Position numbers and translations under genes: made by a program. The notes under the pieces were generated by a model. The model did no database searches. It was not told the origin of the DNA and was given only the letters and a program-made list of their open reading frames with translations. A stretch of DNA of 18,960 bases from JBBRHH01 sp038222915 (GTDB lineage Bacteria; Planctomycetota; Phycisphaerae; Tepidisphaerales; Tepidisphaeraceae): positions 1-18,960 of the forward strand of contig JBBRHH010000041.1 of the NCBI GenBank assembly GCA_038222915.1, written 5' to 3'. Positions 7,883-15,968 of the stretch are shown here, one piece after another (positions within the stretch are counted from its first letter, which is position 1; each line of letters begins with the position of its first letter).

Positions 7883-9271
7883 ATGCAAACCCGTTTGGCA
7901 ACACGATTTTTGGCGGTTTTAGCAATGCTGCTGGCCGGGCGAGCGGCACGTGGGGCGGATGCGCCAGTGAGTTACTGGCGGGAAGTTCGGCCAATCTTTA
8001 TTCATAGCTGCGTGGCTTGTCATGAGCCGCAGAAGCTGAAGGGGAAGTTGAACCTCACGACCTATCAGGGGCTGCGGTCGGGCGGGAAGCATGGCGAGGG
8101 GCTTGTGCCGGGTGATCCGGGGAAGAGTCTCCTGATCACGCAGGTAAGCGGGGAGAATCCGGAGATGCCAGAAAAGGGTGATCCGCTACGGGCGGACGAG
8201 GTGGCGGTGTTGGTGCGGTGGGTGAAGGAGGGTGCCGCGGACGATACGCCGGCGAACGCGTTGGCGACGACTGCGCCTGCACCGCCCAGCGAGCGGCCGG
8301 TCTATCAGCTTGCGCCGGCGATTGGAGCGCTGGCATGTTCACCGGACGGGGAGATGCTGGCGGTGGCGGGCTATCACGAGATTCTGTTGCATCATGCGGA
8401 TGGGTCGGGGTTGATCGCGCGGTTGAGCAGCGCTTCGCCGCGGATTACTTCACTGGTGTTCAGCAAGGATGGTGCGACACTGATGTGCGCGGGAGGTGCG
8501 CCGGGGATGTTCGGCGAGATTGAACTCTGGAATGTAGCCGAGCGGCGGCGGGTAAAGGATTTTACGATCTCGCGGGATACGCTGTTCGGCGCTTCGTTTT
8601 CGCCGGAAGGGGATCGGATCGGCGTGGGGTGCGCGGACAAGACGGTGCACGTGATTGATGTGGCCAGTGGGAAGGAAGTATTGCGCGGCGATCTGCACAG
8701 CGACTGGGTTTTGGCGACTTGCTTTACTTTGGACGGGTCGCGGTTGATCAGTGGGTCGCGGGATAAGAATCTCAAGCTGATTCCGATTGCGAGCACGCAG
8801 CCGGCGGTGGATGTGAATGATGCGCAGGAGCCGATCACGAGTTTGGCGCGGCATCCGTCGCAGGATGTGGTGGTGGTTGGCGGGGCGCAGGGAGGCGTGC
8901 GGACTTACAAGGTTTCGGATTTGCAGAAGCGGACGGAACAGAAGCCGGATGCGAACAAGGTGCGCGATATGGAGCGGCAGCAGGGGCCGGTGAACGCGAT
9001 TGTATTTAGCGCGGATGGGGCGTCGATTGCAATGGCGAGCACCGGCGAGGTGCGGGTGTACGGGTTCAAGGATGGGAATAAACTGGCGGGCATGGGCGGC
9101 CACACTGGCGGCGTCTATGGGGTGGCGTTCAGCCCGGATGGGAAGCGGGTTTATACGGCCGGGTATGACGGGAACGTGCGGATATTCGAGGTGGCGGGGC
9201 AGAAGCTGGTGAAGACTTTCATGCCGGTTCCGCTGGCAACGACACAACCCCGAACGCCTGAATCGAAGTAG
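7883..9271 (+). CDS. secreted PSCyt1 (planctomycete cytochrome C) plus WD40-repeat protein
   Basis: Exported 462-aa protein. The ATG at 7883 gives a signal peptide MQTRLATRFLAVLAMLLAGR with cleavage near residue 24. An earlier in-frame TTG (7817) would bury the signal peptide and is rejected. Residues 30-125 form a PSCyt1 domain with a CxxCH haem motif (C43, C46, H47 in SCVACHEPQ) and the usual ending NPEMPEKGDPLRADEVAVL. From about residue 140 follow six or seven WD40-like blades, for example ALACSPDGEMLAVAG, FGASFSPEGDRIGVGC and VYGVAFSPDGKRVYTAGYDG, so the C-terminal part should be a beta-propeller. A TATAGT at 7867-7872 lies 10 nt before the ATG, a possible -10 with a very short leader, but no -35 matches. 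The gene is divergent from the 886-aa gene (138 bp between starts). Its last 53 nt overlap the convergent MFS gene. Confidence 0.92.
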   Translation: MQTRLATRFLAVLAMLLAGRAARGADAPVSYWREVRPIFIHSCVACHEPQKLKGKLNLTTYQGLRSGGKHGEGLVPGDPGKSLLITQVSGENPEMPEKGDPLRADEVAVLVRWVKEGAADDTPANALATTAPAPPSERPVYQLAPAIGALACSPDGEMLAVAGYHEILLHHADGSGLIARLSSASPRITSLVFSKDGATLMCAGGAPGMFGEIELWNVAERRRVKDFTISRDTLFGASFSPEGDRIGVGCADKTVHVIDVASGKEVLRGDLHSDWVLATCFTLDGSRLISGSRDKNLKLIPIASTQPAVDVNDAQEPITSLARHPSQDVVVVGGAQGGVRTYKVSDLQKRTEQKPDANKVRDMERQQGPVNAIVFSADGASIAMASTGEVRVYGFKDGNKLAGMGGHTGGVYGVAFSPDGKRVYTAGYDGNVRIFEVAGQKLVKTFMPVPLATTQPRTPESK

Positions 9272-10547
9272 TTCTGGTGCGAACGACGATGGCGAATGTG
9301 CCTGCCAGTGCGAAGCAGGTGGCCTGGAAGATAAAGGCGGGGCCAGTCGAGCCGGTCAGGGTTTTCAGCCAGCCGACGAACAGCGTTCCGAAGAAGCCGC
9401 CTAGTGCGCCGGCGCTGTTCACGAGCGCCATCGATTCGCCCAGGACATTGCGGGGAAGAATTTCGGACATCCAGGCCCAGAGCGGAGCGCAGGGGGTGTA
9501 GATGCAGGAGCCAACTACGACCAGGGCAGCGAAGGCGATCCGGAAATGGTTTGGGCCGGCGAGGTAGGCGACACAAAACGCGGCGCAGCCAATAAACATC
9601 GAGCCCACCACGAAGCGTTTGCGTTTGAGGATGCGGTCGGAGGCCTGGGAGACGGCGAGGATGGAGAAGACTGCGAGGACGTATGGGATGGCGGTGAGCA
9701 GGCCGGCCTTGCCGACGCCCTGCTTTGTGCCTTCCTCGACGATCTGCGGAAGCCACATCATCAGGCCATAACCCGCGATGTTGAAGCACATGTATGTGAG
9801 GGCGAGGAGAATGACCCGCTTGTCGGAGAAGGCGAGCCAGTAGTTGGGGACGTGATCGATGGTGCGCTGCTCGGCATCGAGGCGCTGCTGCACGGCCTCT
9901 GCCTCGGATTTCGAGAGCCATTTGGCGTCGCGCGGGCGCTCGTCGGCGAGCGCCATCCAGAAGACAGCCCAGATCACGGAGGGGAGGCCTTCGGCGATGA
10001 ACATCACTTGCCAGCCGGAGAGAAGGCCGACTTTGTGACGGTCGAAATAGGAGATGAGAAAGCCGGAGAGGATGGAGGCGGTGGCCATCATCATGGGGTT
10101 GGCGAGGATGAGGACGGCATTGGCACGGGAGCGCTCGGCGCGGGCGAACCAGCGCGAGACGAAGATGAGCATGGCCGGGAGGACGACGCCTTCGACTGCG
10201 CCTAAGAGGAGGCGGTCGATGATCAGGAGTGGGACGGTGTTCAATACGCCGGTGAGGGCGGAGAGAATTCCCCAGAGGACCAGGGCCCAGAAGATGAGTT
10301 TTTTGAGGCTGCGGCGCGAGGCGTAGGATGCACCGGGGATTTGGAAGGCGAAGTAGCCGAGAAAGAAAACGGCCGCGACGAAGGATGAGATCGTGCCGGT
10401 CAATTGGAGGGCGGCGCGGATGCGTGTTTCGGCCGAGGCGTAGTTCACGCGGTCGAGGTAGGCGAGAGAATAGGTGATGAAGGCGAGGGGCAACACGCGC
10501 AGGAAGCGGCGCGGCGTGGCGTAGAGATGGTCGTCAGATTGATTCAT
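9219..10547 (-). CDS. MFS transporter, ACS (anion:cation symporter)-like
   Basis: Inner-membrane permease of 442 aa with about 12 predicted membrane helices in two halves separated by a charged loop (ADERPRDAKWLSKSEAEAVQ). The first helix region contains ITYSLAYLDRVNYASAETRI, typical of the ACS family that carries sugar acids and other organic anions; some relatives are assigned to rhamnose, tartrate or phthalate. The substrate cannot be read from the sequence. The ATG (10547-10545) overlaps the TGA of the upstream DUF1501 gene in an ATGA junction, so translation is probably coupled. The C-terminal tail (RTRTTSIQAFGVVSLPAEPA) is encoded opposite the 3' end of the WD40 gene. The context suggests import or export of a solute linked to the secreted DUF1501/DUF1549 proteins; this is inference. 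Confidence 0.9.
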   Translation of the reverse strand: MNQSDDHLYATPRRFLRVLPLAFITYSLAYLDRVNYASAETRIRAALQLTGTISSFVAAVFFLGYFAFQIPGASYASRRSLKKLIFWALVLWGILSALTGVLNTVPLLIIDRLLLGAVEGVVLPAMLIFVSRWFARAERSRANAVLILANPMMMATASILSGFLISYFDRHKVGLLSGWQVMFIAEGLPSVIWAVFWMALADERPRDAKWLSKSEAEAVQQRLDAEQRTIDHVPNYWLAFSDKRVILLALTYMCFNIAGYGLMMWLPQIVEEGTKQGVGKAGLLTAIPYVLAVFSILAVSQASDRILKRKRFVVGSMFIGCAAFCVAYLAGPNHFRIAFAALVVVGSCIYTPCAPLWAWMSEILPRNVLGESMALVNSAGALGGFFGTLFVGWLKTLTGSTGPAFIFQATCFALAGTFAIVVRTRTTSIQAFGVVSLPAEPA

Positions 10548-11989
10548 GCGAGGATGCCGGAGATGAGTTCGCCGTGAACGTCGGTGAGGCGCATATCGCG
10601 GCCGCCCCAGCGGTAGGTCTGACGTTTGTGATCGACGCCCAGCAGATGGAGCATGGTGGCATGTAGGTCGTGGATGTCGGCCTTGTTTTCGACGGCCTTA
10701 TAGCCGTACTCGTCGGTTGCACCGTAGACGCTTCCGCCTTTGACGCCACCGCCGGCGAGCCAGACAGTAAACCCAAACGGATTATGGTCGCGGCCGATGG
10801 TGCCTTGCGCGAAAGGTGTGCGGCCGAACTCACTGGCCCAGACGACGAGGGTGTCTTTGAGCAGGCCGCGCGATTTCAGATCCTTTAGCAGGCCTGCGAT
10901 GGGTTGATCCACGGCGCGGGCGTTGTCTTCGTGATTCTTCTGGAGGTTGTCGTGGGCGTCCCAGGTGTCGGGTGAGCCGGCGTAATTGGGGACGGTGAGC
11001 TCGATAAACCGCACGCCGCGCTCGACGAGGCGGCGGGCGCGGAGGCAGTTTTCGGCGTAGAGTCGGGTTGGGGCTTCGGGGTGGTCGAGGCCGTAAAGTT
11101 TTTTGGTCGCTTCGGTCTCTCCCGAGAGATCCATGAGTTCGGGGACCGCGGTCTGCATGCGGAAGGCCATCTCGCCGTTGGCGATTGCCGACTCAATCGG
11201 GCCGGTGCCCTCCGCCCCGGTGGAAAAACGCGCGACGATGCCGCGATCGAGTTTGTGGATTGCGTCGAGCTTACTGCGCTGAATTTCCGGCCGCGCTTCG
11301 AGCGGCTTTATGTTGGCGACGGCCTGCGGACCGGTTTTGAAGATGGAGCCCTGATACGTCGCTGGAAGAAAGCCGCTGTCAAAACTGGCCGGCCCGCCGA
11401 TCGGCATTTTTCCGCTGTTGAGGACGATGTAGCCGGGAAGATCGCGGCATTCGCTGCCCAGGCCATACGACGTCCAACAGCCCATGCCGGGCCGGCCCTG
11501 CTGGCCGATGCCGGTGTGCAGGAAATAGTTGGCGGCGGCGTGCTCGGAAAATTCGGACGTCATCGAGCGGACAACGGCGATGTCGTCAACGCATTCGCCA
11601 ACATGAGTGAAGAGCTCGCTGACAGGAGTTCCACTTTGGCCGTAGTTCTTGAATTTCCAGGGGCTGACGAGCGTCTTGCCGTTGTTGTTGAACTGGGTGG
11701 GCTCGACCTTCATCTTGAAGGGCTGGCCGTTCTCTTTTTCCAATCGCGGCTTGGGGTCGAAAGAATCAACCTGGGAGACGCCGCCTTCCATGAAGAGGAA
11801 GATGACGCTCTTGGCTTTGGCGGGAAAGTGGGTGGGCTTGGGAGCGAATGGATCAACGCTTGCCGGCGCTGCGATGGCTTGATCTGCCATGAGGGCGGCG
11901 AGGGCGACTGCGCCGAAGCCGCCGGCGCAGCGCGCCAGCATGTCGCGGCGGGAGATGGGTCGCTTCATGAATCGGCCGCAGTGGTCCAT
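10544..11989 (-). CDS. DUF1501 family protein with Tat signal (second copy)
   Basis: Exported 481-aa DUF1501 (PF07394) protein. The start at 11989 is supported by AGGAG 4 nt upstream; an internal ATG at residue 8 lacks such a site. Residues 13-17 are SRRDM, a twin-arginine motif, followed by a hydrophobic segment ending QAIAAPA. Family blocks: FLFMEGGVSQVDSFDPKP, EHAAANYFLHTGIGQQGRPG, ARRLVERGVRFIELTVPNYA, WDAHDNLQKNHED, VVWASEFGRTPFAQG, GRDHNPFGF and WGGRDMRLTDVHGE. This is the longer DUF1501 subtype, clearly distinct from the first copy, so the two clusters are not a recent duplication. It sits 12 bp after the 1122-aa DUF1549/DUF1553 gene and is joined to the MFS gene by an ATGA overlap. 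Some annotations call relatives sulfatases, but no C/S-x-P-x-R sulfatase motif was seen. Activity unknown. Confidence 0.93.
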   Translation of the reverse strand: MDHCGRFMKRPISRRDMLARCAGGFGAVALAALMADQAIAAPASVDPFAPKPTHFPAKAKSVIFLFMEGGVSQVDSFDPKPRLEKENGQPFKMKVEPTQFNNNGKTLVSPWKFKNYGQSGTPVSELFTHVGECVDDIAVVRSMTSEFSEHAAANYFLHTGIGQQGRPGMGCWTSYGLGSECRDLPGYIVLNSGKMPIGGPASFDSGFLPATYQGSIFKTGPQAVANIKPLEARPEIQRSKLDAIHKLDRGIVARFSTGAEGTGPIESAIANGEMAFRMQTAVPELMDLSGETEATKKLYGLDHPEAPTRLYAENCLRARRLVERGVRFIELTVPNYAGSPDTWDAHDNLQKNHEDNARAVDQPIAGLLKDLKSRGLLKDTLVVWASEFGRTPFAQGTIGRDHNPFGFTVWLAGGGVKGGSVYGATDEYGYKAVENKADIHDLHATMLHLLGVDHKRQTYRWGGRDMRLTDVHGELISGILA

Positions 11990-11993
11990 ACTT

Positions 11994-11998
11994 CTCCT
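11994..11998 (-). promoter_or_regulatory. ribosome-binding site of the second DUF1501 gene
   Basis: AGGAG on the minus strand, 4 nt before the ATG at 11989. It fills most of the 12-bp gap after the upstream stop codon and fixes the start of the DUF1501 gene. It is one of the clearest Shine-Dalgarno sequences in the window, where many genes have weak ones. Confidence 0.7.
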
Positions 11999-12001
11999 GG
12001 C

Positions 12002-15000
12002 TTACCGAAGGAACACGAATTCTTTCACGTTGATCAGGACATTGGCGACGTCGGTCCAGACGCGGACGTCGTCGGCGCGGGCGTCAACGGCGATGCCGAG
12101 CTCCTCGCCGTGCGAATCGACGAAACTGAGGACGGTGGCAAGCTCGTCATTGGTCGGCCCGCGCGCAAAGGCCTGCAGATACATCTGGCGTACGCGCTCG
12201 TAGGGCTCAATGTTCGGCTTACTGAGGATGGCCTGCGCCCACCGCTGGGCCTGCTGCTGAACAAACGGATCGTTCATGAGGATGAGGGCCTGGGAGGGAA
12301 CGTTGGACGTGCCACGACGGCCGGCGGTGTTGAGGGGCGGCGGCGTGTCGAACGCCGCCATCATCGGCGAGAGGAAGTTGCGCCGAATCATCATGTAAAC
12401 GCTGCGGCGGCCATCGCCGTCTAGCGTGCCGCCCTTGCCCGGCTTGCCGTACGCCTCAATGTAATTGTCCATGAACGACGTGAGATAAACCTCGACCGGC
12501 TTGCCGTACATGGTGGTGTCAAGTCGGCCTGAGACTGCGAGCAACGTATCACGAATCGCTTCACCTTCGATCCGGCGGACGTTGGCGCGATGAAGCCACT
12601 GGTTTTCCGGATCGATCGTCTCGGCCTGAAGGGTGCTGCGGCTGTCCATCTGATAGGCGCTGGTCAGCACCATTTCACGGATCAGCTTCTTGATCGACCA
12701 GCCTTCTTTGACGAATCGGTCGGCGAGGTAATCGAGGAGTTCCGGGTGGGATGGCCTTTCACCAAGGACGCCAAAGTTGTCGACCGAGGCGACGATGCCG
12801 CGCCCGAAGAGATGGTGCCAGACGCGATTAACGATGACACGCGAGATCAGCGGGTTTGCGGGATCGGTGAATTGTTTCGCGAGTTCGAGCCGGCCGCTGC
12901 CGGTGGTGGACGGAGGCGGCTGCGTCTTACCAGCGATGGCGGCAAGCATGTGGCGCGGGGCCAATTTTCCGAGGTTCTTGTGGCCGCCCCGGATGAAGAC
13001 GTTTTCATCTTCGGCAGTGCCGTCAACGGTTGCGGGGGCGCGCTGCACTTCGGGGAGATGACTTTCGATCTCGTGGAATCGCTTGAAGAGCTGATCCAGT
13101 TTTTGATGCGCAGCCTCGTCGGCGGTGGATTGGTCGGCGTCAAGGAGGCCGTTCTCTACGAGCCAGGAGAGATACGAGGCGCGGGCGTTCGCGTCGGGCT
13201 TGTCGGAGAGTTGGGCGGATTGGAACGCGGCCAGCGATTCGATCGCGAGCTGCTGATAGCGATCGGCCAATTCCGCAAGTGACGCGACTGGCGCGCCCCT
13301 CAGCAGCGGCAAGCCAGAGGGGGCGCTGGTGGTGCCGGGCGGAGATTCATCCGAGAGCAGAACGCGGCTGACGGCAAGATAACCATCGGCGGCATAGCCG
13401 GCGGCCTTGTTGTCGTGGAGGTCGAGGGTGGTGGTGTCGGCGAATTCGACGTAGGCGCGATTGCCTTTCCACATGCTCAGGTCGAAGGTGATCCATTGGC
13501 CGCCATCGGATTCGGGGAGCTTGCGCAGGCCGCCGAACAGCGGGTCCTGGATCATGACGTAGTGTTCTATGTTGACGTTGATGCGTGCGCCGCGGCCGGC
13601 CGCGAAGACGTGGAGAAATTTGCGGTCAATGGTGAACGTCGGAGAGCGCAGGGAGCCCTGCAATTTGCGGGACAGGGAGGCGCTGTGTGCCCAAGTGCCG
13701 TCGCGGAAGAAGGTGGTGACTGGGTGATCGGGGCCGGGGCCCATGAGGTAATCACCCGGGCGGCTGGGCGCTTTGCCAAACGACTGGTCTTCCGAGAACC
13801 AGCCGGCGAAAGCAGTGGCCGGAAAATCAGCGAGTTCGATGTCGGCCTCGCGGTGCAATGCGGCGGCCGATTCTGCTTCACGCGATTTGAGCTGCTTAAG
13901 GATCTCGGCGGAGCGGGCGGCGGCTTCTTCCGGTTTGGCGCTGGAAAGTTGCACCCACGGGTACATGGCGTGATCGACTGGCGACTGCTTCAGCGCTGTG
14001 ATCCATTTTTTCAGGATGGCGGGTGACAGGCCTTTTTCTGCTGCGACTGCATCGGCGGGGCGGGCGGCTGACGCGCGGGCGGCGAGAAGATATTTGGAGA
14101 TCGTCGCGGCCCGTTTTGCGAACTGCGCGCCGGACTCTTTGCGGATGTCCTGGCGGAGGGATTGAAGCTCGCCGGCCTTGGCGTCGAGCTGGTCCTTGTT
14201 GAGAAGCGCCTGGGTGTAGCGCGAGCTGCGCAGGTAGCCGTAGAGGCCGTAATAATCGTCCGTGCCGATCGCATCGAACTTGTGATCGTGGAAGCGGGCG
14301 CAGTCGGCGGTCATGCCCAGGAAAGTCTTGCACATGACGTCGATCTTGTTGTCGAAGCACTCGGCCTCGGCCAGCTTCACGTCGACCGGCGAACGCTTGC
14401 CTTCGTTGAGCCAGAAGAAGCCGGTGGCGATGATCGACTCGTTGAATCCTTCAGTCGGATGTCGGCGCGGCTGCTGGAGCAGATCGCCGGCCAGATGCTC
14501 GGTGACGAGTTGGTTGTACGGGATGTCAGCATTGAACGCGCGGATGAGATAATCGCGGTAGCGCCAGGCGTTGGCGATGGTGGCATCGGATTCGTTACCG
14601 AGCGTGTCGGCGTAGCGGGTCAGGTCCATCCAGTGACGGGCCCAGCGCTCGCCATAACGCGGCGACGCCAAGAGGCGATCGACAACCTTCGCAAGGCCGT
14701 CGGGTGCTTTGTCGGCGACAAAAGCTTCGATCTCTTCCGGAGTTGGTGGGAGGCCTGTCAGCTCAAAGGTGACGCGGCGCAGGAGAGTTCGACGGTCGGC
14801 CGGGGCAGCGGGGTCGAGGTTTTTTTCCTTGAGTTTCGCGAGAAGGAACGCGTCGATAGGGCTGATACCCCATTTCGCGGAGGCGGCCGGCGGCGTCACG
14901 GCTTTGATCGGCTGCCAGGCCCAATGGCTCGCGCGACGCTTTTCGAGATCAAAGGCTTCAATGCCCCCGGGATTCACGGCCACGCTGGCGCTGGCCGGCC

Positions 15001-15370
15001 AAGGCGCTCCCATCGCAACCCAGCGCGTCAGGTCGGCGACCTCTTTGGGGGTGAGCTGCGATTTGGGGGGCATCTGGAGATCTGGATTGGTGTAGGCGAT
15101 AGCTTCGATAATGCGGCTTTTGTCGGGCTTGCCGGGTTCAATGGCCGGGCCGGAATCGCCGCCTTTAAGCATGAGGTCTCGGCCGTCGAGGCGGAGGCTT
15201 CCTTTGAGCTTTTTCGATTCGGCGGAATGGCATTCGAAGCATTTGGCGACAAGGAGCGGACGGACAGTGGTTTCAAAAAACTCCGCCCCAGCGTCGGGCG
15301 TGGCCGCGCCGAGCGGGTGGGCCAGTGCGAGAAGGCAGGTAGCGAGAAATGTTGGAAAGATGCGGTTCAT
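12002..15370 (-). CDS. secreted PSCyt1 / DUF1549 / DUF1553 protein with a degenerate second haem motif
   Basis: Exported 1122-aa protein, first gene of the cluster 15370-9219. The ATG at 15370 gives a signal peptide MNRIFPTFLATCLLALAHPL with cleavage after about residue 23. Domains in order: PSCyt1 (about 28-125) with CxxCH at C44-F-E-C47-H48; DUF1549 (about 160-390; LLRRVTFELTGLPPTPEEIE, RYGERWARHWMDLTRYADT); a middle region with a beta-rich, carbohydrate-binding-like segment (about 540-680; FLHVFAAGRGARINVNIEHY); and DUF1553 (about 830-1110; NRVWHHLFGRGIVASVDNFG, MLTSAYQ-type motif, RRIEGEAIRDTLLAVSGRLD). The usual CARCHDHKFD motif of DUF1549 reads CARFHDHKFD here: C357, F360 (TTC at 14293-14291), H361, so the second haem cysteine is lost. 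The start has no obvious Shine-Dalgarno sequence. Function of the family is not established. Confidence 0.93.
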   Translation of the reverse strand: MNRIFPTFLATCLLALAHPLGAATPDAGAEFFETTVRPLLVAKCFECHSAESKKLKGSLRLDGRDLMLKGGDSGPAIEPGKPDKSRIIEAIAYTNPDLQMPPKSQLTPKEVADLTRWVAMGAPWPASASVAVNPGGIEAFDLEKRRASHWAWQPIKAVTPPAASAKWGISPIDAFLLAKLKEKNLDPAAPADRRTLLRRVTFELTGLPPTPEEIEAFVADKAPDGLAKVVDRLLASPRYGERWARHWMDLTRYADTLGNESDATIANAWRYRDYLIRAFNADIPYNQLVTEHLAGDLLQQPRRHPTEGFNESIIATGFFWLNEGKRSPVDVKLAEAECFDNKIDVMCKTFLGMTADCARFHDHKFDAIGTDDYYGLYGYLRSSRYTQALLNKDQLDAKAGELQSLRQDIRKESGAQFAKRAATISKYLLAARASAARPADAVAAEKGLSPAILKKWITALKQSPVDHAMYPWVQLSSAKPEEAAARSAEILKQLKSREAESAAALHREADIELADFPATAFAGWFSEDQSFGKAPSRPGDYLMGPGPDHPVTTFFRDGTWAHSASLSRKLQGSLRSPTFTIDRKFLHVFAAGRGARINVNIEHYVMIQDPLFGGLRKLPESDGGQWITFDLSMWKGNRAYVEFADTTTLDLHDNKAAGYAADGYLAVSRVLLSDESPPGTTSAPSGLPLLRGAPVASLAELADRYQQLAIESLAAFQSAQLSDKPDANARASYLSWLVENGLLDADQSTADEAAHQKLDQLFKRFHEIESHLPEVQRAPATVDGTAEDENVFIRGGHKNLGKLAPRHMLAAIAGKTQPPPSTTGSGRLELAKQFTDPANPLISRVIVNRVWHHLFGRGIVASVDNFGVLGERPSHPELLDYLADRFVKEGWSIKKLIREMVLTSAYQMDSRSTLQAETIDPENQWLHRANVRRIEGEAIRDTLLAVSGRLDTTMYGKPVEVYLTSFMDNYIEAYGKPGKGGTLDGDGRRSVYMMIRRNFLSPMMAAFDTPPPLNTAGRRGTSNVPSQALILMNDPFVQQQAQRWAQAILSKPNIEPYERVRQMYLQAFARGPTNDELATVLSFVDSHGEELGIAVDARADDVRVWTDVANVLINVKEFVFLR

Positions 15371-15471
15371 GGAATCGATGTAACTGATGGTCAGGGAAGC
15401 ATATCAGGAGATACCGGGTTGGGCCTAAAACGTTCCGGGGTTCGAGTCGAGAATGCGGAATGGGGAGGCGA

Positions 15472-15480
15472 TGCTATAAT
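15472..15480 (+). promoter_or_regulatory. extended -10 promoter (TGCTATAAT) of the PIN gene
   Basis: TG at 15472-15473, one spacer base and a perfect TATAAT at 15475-15480. No -35 hexamer resembling TTGACA was found 16-18 bp upstream, which is tolerated for extended -10 promoters. Transcription would begin about 7 nt after the hexamer, exactly at or within a base or two of the PIN ATG at 15487, so the mRNA would be leaderless. Confidence 0.5.
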
Positions 15481-15486
15481 CGGGTA

Positions 15487-15963
15487 ATGTCCAGCGTTTA
15501 CGTGGAAACCAGCTTCTTCAGCGAATGCTGCACGATCCGTACCGGTGAGATCGCCCGGGGGCGTAGGGCGACCAGTTTCAAATGGTAGGAGGATCACGCA
15601 CCGAAGTTTGAATTATACATCTCCGGCGAAGTGGTTCGTGAATTGAGCAGCACCGACTTCCCCAATGCGGTGCGCGAACCGGCGCTGGCCATGCTGAAAG
15701 GATTGACGCTGCTTCCGTCAACGCCCGAGGTGGTTTCATTCGCTGAAATGCTCGTGGCCGAAAGAGTAATGCCGGGACCGTCCAACGAAGGAGATGCGGT
15801 TCACCTCGCCGTGAGCATCGTGCACCGTGTGGACTATCTATTAACGTGGAATCAAAACCACCTCGCCAATCCGAACAAGCGAACCCATCTGACGATAATT
15901 GCCGCCCGCGCGCGGCTGCGGTTGCCGGAACTGGTCACGCCGGACTTGATGAGATTGGAGTGA
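15487..15963 (+). pseudogene. PIN-domain (VapC-like) toxin gene interrupted by one in-frame TAG
   Basis: Reading from the ATG at 15487 gives MSSVYVETSFFSECCTIRTG, then 13 more codons ending in TTC AAA TGG, then TAG at 15586-15588, after which the same frame continues with E-D-H to a TGA at 15961-15963. The whole is 158 codons, the normal length of this PIN family. The start carries the family's VYxETS motif (E7), the middle has KFELYISGEVV, and the end has GDAVHLA (D103) and DYLLTWNQNHLAN (D116, W121, N122). Family members read W-W-(D/E) at the stop position, so the TAG most likely replaces the second Trp (TGG to TAG, one base). All other conserved positions appear intact, which points to recent inactivation, recoding or a sequencing error. 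PIN proteins of this type are RNases of toxin-antitoxin systems. A small companion gene follows 5 bp downstream. Confidence 0.85.
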
Positions 15964-15968
15964 AACGC

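Noticed and set aside
15437..15448. GGGGTTCGAGTC, which looks like a tRNA T-loop and could mark a tRNA or an attachment site.
   Set aside because: The flanking bases do not form a T-stem (CGGGG against CGAGA), and no acceptor or anticodon arm lies upstream. No direct repeat of it was noticed in the window.
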